The translations under genes and the position numbers were made by a program. Shown here piece by piece: positions 1 through 6,646 of a DNA stretch of 7,384 nt (positions are counted from its first letter, which is position 1; each line of letters starts with the position of its first letter). A model generated the notes under the pieces. It had not been told where the DNA came from. It searched no databases and saw only the letters and a program-made list of their open reading frames with translations. Source of the stretch: Anaerolineaceae bacterium (GTDB taxonomy: Bacteria; Chloroflexota; Anaerolineae; Anaerolineales; Anaerolineaceae); NCBI GenBank assembly GCA_014860845.1, contig JACZIY010000455.1, positions 1 through 7,384 of the forward strand, in the 5' to 3' direction.

Positions 1-333
1 CTGTTTTTACCCTTGTTACCAACAGCAGATCAACCGGATGTGGGTATACTAATCGGTTCGTTGATCAGTCAGGATGGTAATCCAATTCCCGGAGTGTCAG
101 TTGTTGTTCAAAGAATCGAGAATGGCATTCTGGTGCCAGGAACATCCATCTACGCGGAAACCTACGCCAAAACCATTTCCAGCGAACAAAATTGGGGGGA
201 AAATTTTGTCATCAGTAATTTGCCTGAAGGGGAATATCGGGTAAGCGCATTTGCGTATCAATATTTTGTGGAGAAATATATTTCGATAAAAGGCAACGAA
301 TTTACAATCGTACTCTTACAACCGGAGGATTAA
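1..333 (+). CDS. C-terminal end of a probably secreted protein with a carboxypeptidase-regulatory-like domain (5' partial)
   Basis: The frame is open from the first base of the window to a TAA at 331-333, so the true start is probably outside. A TTG at 13 is possible but has no ribosome binding site that I can see. The first visible residues (LFLPLLPTA) are hydrophobic and could be a linker or the end of a signal peptide. The rest, about 95 residues, reads as one beta-sandwich of the carboxypeptidase-regulatory-like / Cna_B type: a GILIGSLISQDGNPIPGVSV opening (G-x-v-x-d-x-x-G-x-P-i-x-G-v), then ENFVISNLPEGEYRV and a closing strand ending in FTIVLL. Such domains usually sit at the end of secreted enzymes or surface proteins. 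The catalytic or main part, if any, is not visible, so no function is assigned. Its stop lies one base before the dcd start codon, and the dcd ribosome binding site is inside this reading frame, which points to co-transcription. Confidence 0.7.
   Translation: MFLPLLPTADQPDVGILIGSLISQDGNPIPGVSVVVQRIENGILVPGTSIYAETYAKTISSEQNWGENFVISNLPEGEYRVSAFAYQYFVEKYISIKGNEFTIVLLQPED
324..328 (+). promoter_or_regulatory. Shine-Dalgarno GGAGG of the dCTP deaminase gene
   Basis: GGAGG lies six bases before the ATG at 335 and inside the last codons of the preceding gene. It fixes the original dcd start at 335, even though the frame is interrupted 13 codons later. It also indicates that translation initiation at this gene has not decayed. 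Confidence 0.7.
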
Positions 334-334
334 T

Positions 335-715
335 ATGGGTTTAAAATCAGATCATTGGATTCGAAAAATGGCTTAACAACAAGGAGAGGTTTGCATCATT
401 CCACCAAACTCCTTTGCCCTGGCAAGAACAGTTGAGTATTTCCGAATTCCTCGCGGTGTCATGACCATTTGTGTTGGCAAAAGCACATACGCGCGTTGTG
501 GCATTATTGTGAATGTGACACCTTTTGAGCCAGAATGGGAAGGTTTCGTTACACTGGAAATTTCAAATACAACGCCCTTGCCTGCAAAAATTTATGCAAA
601 TGAAGGACTTGCTCAGGTCATCTTTTTAGAAGGGGACGAACCTTGTGAAATTTCATATGCAGATAAAAAAGGGAAATACCAGCAACAACAAGGAATCCTG
701 TTGCCAAAAGTCTAG
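335..715 (+). pseudogene. dcd: dCTP deaminase with an internal deletion and in-frame stop
   Basis: dCTP deaminase converts dCTP to dUTP (or, in bifunctional types, dUMP) for dTTP synthesis in the cytoplasm. Reading from ATG 335 gives the typical N-terminus MGLKSDHWIRKMA, then TAA at 374-376. The same frame then continues [20 protein letters not shown] and runs to TAG at 713-715. The C-terminal part has strong family signatures: [10 protein letters not shown] (equivalent to the S-x-x-A-R active-site segment), [18 protein letters not shown] with the catalytic Glu expected in LEIS, and the final KGKYQQQQG. From memory, full-length relatives have about 185 residues with the Cys of CIIPPN near residue 78; here it is codon 20. 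About 55-60 codons are therefore missing, including the SYGYDIR-type segment, and both sides of the gap share one reading frame. An 84-residue piece could start at ATG 461, but it has no ribosome binding site and lacks half the fold. This may be a true deletion or an assembly error. Confidence 0.85.
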
Positions 716-722
716 AAACAAC

Positions 723-2222
723 CTATTCAGGAAACGGCCATGCGATTTGATTATTGGGGTTGAAACCGTTATAAATTGTCTGTGATATTCTGGCGATTAA
801 AGGATTGGCAATGTCGAATAGGAGTTGATCAGGGCTATATGTGAATACAGCCAAAACAAAATCCTCCTCGGGACTATAGACAATCCCTACATCACTGAAT
901 GAATGCACCAACCCATCTCTTTCCTGGCTCCAACCGTGTTTGTGTGCAATCATTAATCCTTCCGGTAATCCTGCTTCCATTAATGCACCCATTTTATTGG
1001 CAGCTAAGGTTTCAATGATTAAATTGCATTCTTCCTGGGTGACTTTCCCTTGTGTTTCACTTATCAGTGTTGCAGATGGATTAATGGAACAATCGTAAAT
1101 CATTGAAAGTAATTTTCCAATATCTTCAGGCGTTGTTTGATTGTAAACATCGGGATCAATAAAAGCATCGCTACGCTGATTCGCAGGTGTTTCATAAAGG
1201 TTCAATAAGGGAGCTCCGAGATAAAAATAACCTGCAATAAAGGAATTCTCCAAACCTAATGACTGAATGTCATTTGTAACCAGTAAAGGGCCTCTAATCG
1301 CGTCAATCTGTTCCATAAGCCGATCCGCAGGATCATTCTCTGAATAAACAATCATGTATTCAATCCATTCTGCCATCATTTCACTCAGTGGCAAATCATC
1401 ACGCCAATAAGTTGACAACATGATTGGAATTTTCATTGTGCTCGCTGCTGTAAATGCTACTCCAGGTTCTATCTCTTCCCCGTACCAATTCAAAATCTGG
1501 ATCTTCTGATGATCACTCATGCGTTCAGCATATATTTCAACCACTCCAGAAAAATCTTCATTCATGACAATCGATCTTACCTGTTCAGTTATTTGTTCGA
1601 TTGTTGGAGATGGTGCTGGGATATGTATTAATTCCAACTGGATTATGTTCTTGTTAATTTGTGTGATCTCTTGTTTGATTCGATTTACCAATTCAACTTG
1701 ATTAAAAGCAATCCCTGATGTTCCTGGTTCAAACCTTGTAGTATCCGGAACAGGTTTGTATGGTTGTGGTTCCAAAGACACATAAGGTTTAATTTTTTCG
1801 TTAATTGTTGAACTTAATGCCTCTTCATTCATTGTAAAAAATAAATCTATGCTGATAACTTCATTTTTTGGTTGATACCAAACAAATGACCAGAAAGACG
1901 AAAACTGATCGTCAAACCCACAATCTAGTTCTGACACCATTTCGTCATAATGGATCACAAGTCCAATCTGTTCATTCGAAAAGGTAAAAGATGAATTGCC
2001 CAACTGAACTCGAATAGGTTTTTCATAGACCGATGTTAATTTCATCTTGGCTTGCTCTTGATCCAATCCGCTCACATCCACGAATGCTATGGTAGAACCT
2101 GCGGGAAATACACAGACCTGTTGGGTTGACTTTTGGAATGAAATAAAAGTAATCATCAAACTGATGACAATAAAGCCAATACCGATAATCCTTGAAATGA
2201 TTCTTCCCTTCGATCTTTTCAA
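723..2222 (-). CDS. Membrane-anchored serine hydrolase (class A beta-lactamase-like) with PG_binding_4-type repeats
   Basis: The protein has 499 residues. Residues 1-8 are basic, about 9-29 form one membrane segment, and the rest should face outward. The segment FPAGSTIAFVDVSGLDQEQA (39-58) is the typical opening of a PG_binding_4 domain, as found in YoaR/VanW-type and L,D-transpeptidase proteins. A second copy is likely around 165-200 (FEPGTSGIAFNQVELVNRI). A Pro-rich linker (201-207) leads to a penicillin-recognising serine hydrolase domain (about 220-485) with STMK at 261-264 (nucleophile Ser261, Lys264), SEN at 294-296 and KHG at 428-430, matching the SxxK, SDN and KTG motifs. I see no clear class A ExxLN omega-loop motif, so a cell-wall or other hydrolase is more likely than true drug resistance, and the substrate is unknown. 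The start is TTG at 2222, with GGAGA seven bases upstream. The gene converges on dcd with seven bases between stops and no visible terminator, and diverges from the GH36 gene. Confidence 0.85.
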   Translation of the reverse strand: MKRSKGRIISRIIGIGFIVISLMITFISFQKSTQQVCVFPAGSTIAFVDVSGLDQEQAKMKLTSVYEKPIRVQLGNSSFTFSNEQIGLVIHYDEMVSELDCGFDDQFSSFWSFVWYQPKNEVISIDLFFTMNEEALSSTINEKIKPYVSLEPQPYKPVPDTTRFEPGTSGIAFNQVELVNRIKQEITQINKNIIQLELIHIPAPSPTIEQITEQVRSIVMNEDFSGVVEIYAERMSDHQKIQILNWYGEEIEPGVAFTAASTMKIPIMLSTYWRDDLPLSEMMAEWIEYMIVYSENDPADRLMEQIDAIRGPLLVTNDIQSLGLENSFIAGYFYLGAPLLNLYETPANQRSDAFIDPDVYNQTTPEDIGKLLSMIYDCSINPSATLISETQGKVTQEECNLIIETLAANKMGALMEAGLPEGLMIAHKHGWSQERDGLVHSFSDVGIVYSPEEDFVLAVFTYSPDQLLFDIANPLIARISQTIYNGFNPNNQIAWPFPE

Positions 2223-2366
2223 TGCAGATTCTCCATAAGCATTGATAATAATTGAAAAACAGGATTTTTTCTAGAAATTCAAGCGAATTCAGACAAACAC
2301 ATGTAAAATGGCATACAATAAGCACAAGGTCGTCAAATAATAATATGGAATAAGGCCAGGAGAAAT
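2223..2366. promoter_or_regulatory. Divergent promoter region between the serine hydrolase and GH36 genes
   Basis: This 144-base AT-rich spacer must hold the promoters of both flanking genes. For the + strand, the best pair I see is CAGACA (2290-2295) and TACAAT (2314-2319) with an 18-base spacer, about 50 bases before the GH36 start. For the - strand, TTGTCT (complement of 2291-2296) and TAGAAA (complement of 2268-2273) have a 17-base spacer. The two -35 elements would overlap, so transcription in the two directions may compete. A perfect 10-base palindrome, TTTCTAGAAA (2268-2277), covers the - strand -10. AATTCA occurs at 2276 and again at 2286, one helical turn apart. All promoter matches are only 4-5 of 6 bases and are tentative. 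Confidence 0.35.
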
Positions 2367-4730
2367 ATGCCCCCTGTTGAAATTCAAAATAACTTTTTTA
2401 AATTTTCCTGTAATCCAGAAACAGGAACGATCAACCTCGATTCAAAGAGAATCGGTCTGCCATCCATTCAAAACGCGTCATTACGAATACAGATCATTAA
2501 AGATGGAATTAAACACAACCTGATAACGAAATCCTGGAATCCATATCAGTTGATGAAGACAACCACAGACTCGCTCCATGGAAAATTACATCAATTGGAA
2601 TTTTCCATTTTTATTGAAGAATTATCTCAGATCGTAAGGCTAACTTTTGCATTAAGTGAAGAACTTCCAATCTTTTTATGGAATGCTGTCTTAGAAAACC
2701 AGTCTTCTTCACCTATTTTTGTTAATTTTATTGAATTGCTAAATATTGGAGACTCTGTCCATGATCTTGATAGTAAATTGGTTCGGGCAAATGAGACCAT
2801 AAAAGCAAATTTCACTTTTCACGCCAATGGATGGCAGTCCTGGTCCCATACTGGCACTTATAGGGACGATCAGGTTCAACATCATACTCGATTAAGGTTT
2901 TTCCAGGATGTCATGGTTCAGAATCCCGGCACTCCTGTCTTCCGCCAAACAGGTCATTTTAGTGGTGACTTTTTTGGTGTTTTAGCTGATCGAAATTCCC
3001 GAAGTGCTTACCTTTTTGGTTTTTTGTCCCAAAAACAACAATTTGGTTCTATTGAAGCCAATATTTCCTTAAAAACAAAAATCAGATTGTGGGCGAATGG
3101 AGACAGGACGATCCTCGTGCCCGGACAGAATTTCTCAACTGACTGGGCAATTATGTTTCCTTTTTATTTTGACCAACCAGATCCTTTAGCTTTATATTAT
3201 GAAGCAGTAAGCCGGGAGAATCAGGTTCAAATTACGAATAAAATCCCTGCTGGCTGGTGTTCCTGGTATCACTTTTATCAAAATATTAATGAAGACAAGA
3301 TATTACGGAATTTAAAAACAATTAATGAAGTAAAAGCAGAAATGCCGCTTTCATTGATCCAAATTGATGATGGTTACCAAAAAGAAATCGGCGATTGGTA
3401 TTCATTTCGTAAAGGATTTCCTCACGGTGTAGCACCCCTCGCTGAAAAGATCTCAAGTTCAGGTCATACACCTGGTTTATGGATGGCACCTTTTATATTG
3501 CATCCCAACAGTGATTTCGCTATTGACCACCCAGAAATGATTCTAAGAAAAAAAAGTGGAAGACCAGTCAATGCTGGTTTTGTATGGAATGTTTTTACGC
3601 AAGCTATCGACTTGACTGTACCGGGTGCAATCGATGTTGTAAAAGAAATGATTGAAACAGCCGTTCAAAAATGGGGTTTCCCTTACCTAAAATTAGATTT
3701 TCTTTATGCAGGTGCTTTGAAAGGTAACCGTTTTGATAACACGCAAACCCGTGCACAGATCCTACGCAAAGCAATGCAGGAAATTCGATTAAGTGCAGGA
3801 GAAGATACCTTTTTGTTAGCATGTGGTGCACCTTTAGGATCCGTAGTAGGTTTGGTACAGGCTAATCGAATCGGTGCAGACGTAAGCGGAAATTGGTCAC
3901 CACAATTTAATGGAATTTCTCTTTTCTTCAAAAAAGAACCACATATGCCTTCTGCTAAAAATGCTATTCAGAACATTATTACCAGAGCAGAACAACACAA
4001 TCGCTGGTGGATAAATGATCCAGATTGTTTACTGGTTCGTCCAGAGATTAATTTATCCATCCACGAAATTCATTCATTAGCTTCTTTGATCGCCATAACT
4101 GGTGGATCATTATTAGTCTCAGATGATTTACCAAAATTGCCACAGGAACGACGAAGAATTATCGAAGTCCTATTACCAATAATTGGAAAACGAGCCAATG
4201 TGATGGATTGGCTGGATACCACCACACCGCATAATTTACGTTTAGACCTTAATAATAGTATCGGAGAATGGAATATTTTGGCACGTTTTAATTGGAAAGA
4301 TGAATCTCGCGAAACATATTTAAGTTTTCCGGACTATGGTTTACCACAATTAAGTTATTGGGTTTATTCATTCTGGGAAAATAAAATTCATCTGATCAAA
4401 GCTGGTGAACCTCTTCATTTTCCATCACTTCCAGCTCATGGTGTAGCATTGTTGGGTGTAAGACCTGTACTTTCAGATAATCAGTATTTAGGAGGTAATC
4501 TACATATATCAATGGGTTTGGAAATAAGTTGTATGGAAATAACTTCTGAGGGAATTGAACTGGATTTAGACCTGCCCAGAAATGCACAGGGAGATATTTT
4601 TGTTAAATTGATAGAGACTCCGGAAAGAATTTATCTCAATGGAGAACAAATTCCCTTTGAAGAAGAATCAAATTCGGTATATAGAATTCAAGTTTCTTTT
4701 GAAAACCATGCAACTATCTTAATTCAATAA
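2367..4730 (+). CDS. GH36 alpha-galactosidase, Thermotoga GalA-like
   Basis: Retaining alpha-galactosidases of family GH36 remove terminal alpha-galactose from oligosaccharides such as melibiose and raffinose. The 787-residue protein shows an N-terminal beta-sandwich (about 1-285, with NGWQSWSHTGTYR at 154-166) and a central TIM barrel (about 290-600). The barrel contains AGWCSWYHFY (295-304), IQIDDGYQKEIGDW (331-344), YLKLDFLYAGALKG (440-453), RIGADVSGNW (501-510) and RWWINDPDCLLVR (546-558). By analogy with Thermotoga GalA, Asp444 is the nucleophile and Asp505 the acid/base. The C-terminus (about 620-787) looks like beta-sandwich. No signal peptide or membrane segment is visible, so it probably acts in the cytoplasm. 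The ATG at 2367 follows AGGAGA (2358-2363), a rather short three-base spacing. The gene stands alone, with no sugar transporter or regulator in the window. Its length exceeds that of GalA (about 550 residues) through the end domains. Family assignment is firm; substrate is inferred. Confidence 0.9.
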   Translation: MPPVEIQNNFFKFSCNPETGTINLDSKRIGLPSIQNASLRIQIIKDGIKHNLITKSWNPYQLMKTTTDSLHGKLHQLEFSIFIEELSQIVRLTFALSEELPIFLWNAVLENQSSSPIFVNFIELLNIGDSVHDLDSKLVRANETIKANFTFHANGWQSWSHTGTYRDDQVQHHTRLRFFQDVMVQNPGTPVFRQTGHFSGDFFGVLADRNSRSAYLFGFLSQKQQFGSIEANISLKTKIRLWANGDRTILVPGQNFSTDWAIMFPFYFDQPDPLALYYEAVSRENQVQITNKIPAGWCSWYHFYQNINEDKILRNLKTINEVKAEMPLSLIQIDDGYQKEIGDWYSFRKGFPHGVAPLAEKISSSGHTPGLWMAPFILHPNSDFAIDHPEMILRKKSGRPVNAGFVWNVFTQAIDLTVPGAIDVVKEMIETAVQKWGFPYLKLDFLYAGALKGNRFDNTQTRAQILRKAMQEIRLSAGEDTFLLACGAPLGSVVGLVQANRIGADVSGNWSPQFNGISLFFKKEPHMPSAKNAIQNIITRAEQHNRWWINDPDCLLVRPEINLSIHEIHSLASLIAITGGSLLVSDDLPKLPQERRRIIEVLLPIIGKRANVMDWLDTTTPHNLRLDLNNSIGEWNILARFNWKDESRETYLSFPDYGLPQLSYWVYSFWENKIHLIKAGEPLHFPSLPAHGVALLGVRPVLSDNQYLGGNLHISMGLEISCMEITSEGIELDLDLPRNAQGDIFVKLIETPERIYLNGEQIPFEEESNSVYRIQVSFENHATILIQ

Positions 4731-4732
4731 AA

Positions 4733-4750
4733 AAGCCCCTTGCGGGGCTT
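4733..4750. terminator. Intrinsic terminator shared by two convergent genes
   Basis: AAGCCCC (4733-4739) pairs perfectly with GGGGCTT (4744-4750) across a TTGC loop. Read on the - strand, the hairpin is followed directly by a run of six T (two of them in the stem base), a good rho-independent terminator for the DUF4349 gene, whose stop is only seven bases away. Read on the + strand, it begins two bases after the GH36 stop and is followed by AATTTGATT, a weaker T-tract. It probably works in both directions, more strongly for the - strand. Confidence 0.85.
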
Positions 4751-4757
4751 AATTTGA

Positions 4758-5723
4758 TTATTCAGAAATTTTATTTTTTTCTTCTTTCCTTCGTTTACTT
4801 CTTCTTACCAAAGCGCGAACCAGTAAGAATAACAGGTAGAATGGCAACAAGATGATTACCAGTATCGGGATGATCAACAAAATCAGCCAGATAGCACCAT
4901 CAACGATCGACTGCAAAGCATTAATCAATGATTGAAGTGCTTTGCTAACTGTAACAGAAGGTTTCCAGCCTGCAACTGTAATTGGATTCACAGCTTCATG
5001 TGCCTGGATTCTCACACTGATAGAAGATAAAGCAGCAGACTCCTCGTAATACTTGATTTGACCTTTGGTAACTTCAATTTGTTCCCGATAATAAGTTAAC
5101 TGGTCAAATACATTTAGAACATCTTCAGTTTTGTATGCTTCATCCAGAATTAATTTTAATTGTGCTTCTGCCTCTTCCAGATTCTTAAGGCGGGAGTTTA
5201 GATCGGTATATTCTTTGGTGACATCCTGTCCAGAAACATTCTCACTTAAAAGATCGAGTTCTTTGTCATTTAATAAGGCTTTTATTTCTTCCAAGGCTTG
5301 ATTTAAAACTGCTGCTGGTACTCGAACGGAAATATTTGCCTCGGGAATTTCAATACCCTTGTAGTTACTGGTTTTCCATGTATTGGAACTGACAATATAT
5401 CCACCCATTCGTTCTGCCATCCGACCAATTGTATTCATTGCTGTGGCTGGTTCATCCACAACAATGGATAAGTCGGCGTTTCGTATAACGATTCTTTCAA
5501 TGCCGTTTGTCTGAATATCACTGGATACACCAGCTTCATCGTATGCCTTATCCATACTGTATTCTTCAGCATACTGTGGTTCCATTGGAGCTGGCATTCC
5601 TGCTGGCATCTCTGCCTGTGCAAAATCACCGTCCATGGCTATATTTTCAGTCGATTTTGCCGATGCACAACCCGCTAATATTAGACTTAATATCAATAAC
5701 CCAACGAAAATCTTTAGTTTCAT
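4758..5723 (-). CDS. DUF4349 domain-containing lipoprotein
   Basis: The 321-residue protein starts with a lipoprotein signal peptide: K-rich start, hydrophobic stretch and the lipobox LAGC, with Cys19 as the predicted lipid-modified residue. A Met/Pro/Ala-rich spacer (about 30-65) follows. The DUF4349 domain covers about 75-305: ERIVIRNADLSIVVDEP, then a MGGYIVSS segment, then the conserved pattern of VSGQDVTKEYTDLNSRLKNL (163-182). A heptad-like charged stretch, probably coiled coil, spans about 168-230. A long hydrophobic segment (about 277-303) forms a C-terminal membrane helix, followed by a basic tail (RRSKRRKEEKNK) that should lie in the cytoplasm. The protein would thus be tied to the membrane at both ends. 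The family has no settled biochemical role, and I assign none. The ATG at 5723 is supported by an AGGAGG four bases upstream. A strong terminator follows the stop. Confidence 0.9.
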   Translation of the reverse strand: MKLKIFVGLLILSLILAGCASAKSTENIAMDGDFAQAEMPAGMPAPMEPQYAEEYSMDKAYDEAGVSSDIQTNGIERIVIRNADLSIVVDEPATAMNTIGRMAERMGGYIVSSNTWKTSNYKGIEIPEANISVRVPAAVLNQALEEIKALLNDKELDLLSENVSGQDVTKEYTDLNSRLKNLEEAEAQLKLILDEAYKTEDVLNVFDQLTYYREQIEVTKGQIKYYEESAALSSISVRIQAHEAVNPITVAGWKPSVTVSKALQSLINALQSIVDGAIWLILLIIPILVIILLPFYLLFLLVRALVRRSKRRKEEKNKISE

Positions 5724-5727
5724 TCTT

Positions 5728-5733
5728 CCTCCT
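5728..5733 (-). promoter_or_regulatory. Shine-Dalgarno AGGAGG of the DUF4349 gene
   Basis: The full consensus AGGAGG (complement CCTCCT) lies four bases before the ATG at 5723 and settles the start. Further upstream, the 83-base spacer to the phosphoesterase contains a tandem 7-base repeat (ATCCCAA at 5742-5748 and 5749-5755 on the + strand). I found no promoter in this spacer that I would defend, so this gene may have a weak own promoter or be read through from the phosphoesterase. Confidence 0.7.
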
Positions 5734-5806
5734 CTTTGTTAATCCCAAATCCCAATATATTTGTATGACGAAAATGAATATGAAATTGTTCCGTGTGTGA
5801 AAAATT

Positions 5807-6535
5807 CTACCAACCACCAGCTAATCTTTGGGCATTTTTCCCTGGCAATTTAAGATCATTTATTTTTTGTTGCGTGGTTTCAAATGAATATTCCACTCTG
5901 AAAACTTCCCAACTCATTAATTCATCATCAAATATTCCATAAGATGCTCTAGGATCATTATCCCTCGGTTGTCCTACGGATCCTGGATTCAGAATCATCC
6001 TTGGTTTCATTTTGTACATATGACTATTTACCTGACTGTTCCAGTCCATTTTTTCTTTGGCTGGATCCCAACGACAAATTAATCCTTGGTGGGAATGTCC
6101 GACAAAACAAAAGTTTTCCACAAAATGGTCAAAATTTGCCCTGGCAACGAAAGGATCAAGAATGTACTCCCAAACCGGATATCGCGGACTACCATGAACC
6201 AGAAGACAACCAGGTAAATTGATTTTTTCTGGCAAATTCTTTAAGTATGAAAAATTTTCTATAGAAATATGAGCTTTTTGCCAATCAATAGAGGATCTGG
6301 CATCATGATTGAATAACCTGATATCCATATCACCTAAAATCGCAGCATCATGATTCCCAAGCACACATGATAAGTTAGGCAACGTCTTTAATAAATTAAT
6401 ACAGTCATTAGGATCTGGACCATAACCAACGATATCACCCAAACACCAAACGGCATCAAAATTTCCTGATTTTTCCAAAACACTTTTAAATGCTTCTAAA
6501 TTGGCATGGATATCTGATATCACTAAATTTTTCAT
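5807..6535 (-). CDS. Calcineurin-like metallophosphoesterase (YfcE/MJ0936-like)
   Basis: The 242-residue cytoplasmic protein carries every metal-binding motif of the small bacterial and archaeal phosphodiesterases in the calcineurin-like superfamily: SDIHAN (Asp8, His10), LGDIVGYGPDP (Asp34), GNHD (Asn61, His62, Asp63), VHGSP (His114) and VGHSH (His147, His149), followed by NPGSVGQPRD. These should hold two divalent metals and hydrolyse phosphomono- or diesters. The natural substrate cannot be read from the sequence. Length is ordinary for the family. The ATG at 6535 gives the standard N-terminus MKNLVISDIHAN, but no good Shine-Dalgarno precedes it, so translation may be weak or leader-dependent. 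It lies 111 bases downstream of coaBC on the same strand and has its own candidate promoter in that gap. The DUF4349 gene follows 83 bases later. I see no functional link between these genes. Confidence 0.9.
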   Translation of the reverse strand: MKNLVISDIHANLEAFKSVLEKSGNFDAVWCLGDIVGYGPDPNDCINLLKTLPNLSCVLGNHDAAILGDMDIRLFNHDARSSIDWQKAHISIENFSYLKNLPEKINLPGCLLVHGSPRYPVWEYILDPFVARANFDHFVENFCFVGHSHQGLICRWDPAKEKMDWNSQVNSHMYKMKPRMILNPGSVGQPRDNDPRASYGIFDDELMSWEVFRVEYSFETTQQKINDLKLPGKNAQRLAGGW

Positions 6536-6553
6536 ATGGAGTTCATTTCTAAA

Positions 6554-6566
6554 CCAGAAATTCTGG
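6554..6566. repeat. 13-base inverted repeat in the phosphoesterase leader
   Basis: CCAGAA (6554-6559) and TTCTGG (6561-6566) form a perfect dyad around one central base, about 20 bases upstream of the phosphoesterase ATG and downstream of its candidate -10. With a one-base centre it cannot form a full hairpin in RNA (at most about four pairs), so if it matters it is more likely a protein-binding site. It may be chance. Confidence 0.3.
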
Positions 6567-6593
6567 AGGATGAATAAATAATATTTACTGATC

Positions 6594-6626
6594 TTTGATT
6601 ATAAATCAAACCACTGGTCTTTATCC
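6594..6626 (-). promoter_or_regulatory. Candidate promoter of the phosphoesterase with an overlapping palindromic operator
   Basis: On the - strand a perfect TATAAT (complement of 6598-6603) lies about 60 bases before the phosphoesterase start. No good -35 is found at 17 bases (GGATAA, complement of 6621-6626); the nearest TTG-containing hexamer (TTGGAT, complement of 6623-6628) is at 19 bases. The -10 sits within a perfect inverted repeat: TTTGATT (6594-6600), centre ATA, AATCAAA (6604-6610). A dimeric repressor bound there would block RNA polymerase. The arms resemble FNR/CRP-family half-sites (TTGAT...ATCAA) but are spaced by five bases, not four. Regulation is inferred only. Confidence 0.4.
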
Positions 6627-6646
6627 AAAAATGGAAAAAGTTGTTC

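Noticed and set aside
461..715. A free-standing 84-residue protein starting at ATG 461.
   Set aside because: It is the C-terminal part of dCTP deaminase, no ribosome binding site precedes ATG 461, and conserved dCTP deaminase sequence continues upstream in the same frame.
716..722. Possible terminator between the convergent dcd and serine hydrolase genes.
   Set aside because: Only seven bases separate the stops, and I found no stem-loop with a T-run on either strand nearby.
2023..2325. A 100-codon open frame on the - strand overlapping the start of the serine hydrolase.
   Set aside because: It overlaps the well-supported serine hydrolase in another frame, has no family resemblance and is Cys/Tyr-rich like a shadow frame.
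5742..5755. Tandem copies of ATCCCAA upstream of the DUF4349 gene.
   Set aside because: Only two 7-base copies; too short to call a repeat array or an operator without conservation evidence.
6622..6634. TCCA/TGGA mini-hairpin just after the coaBC stop as a terminator.
   Set aside because: The stem is only four weak pairs and no T-run follows on the - strand.
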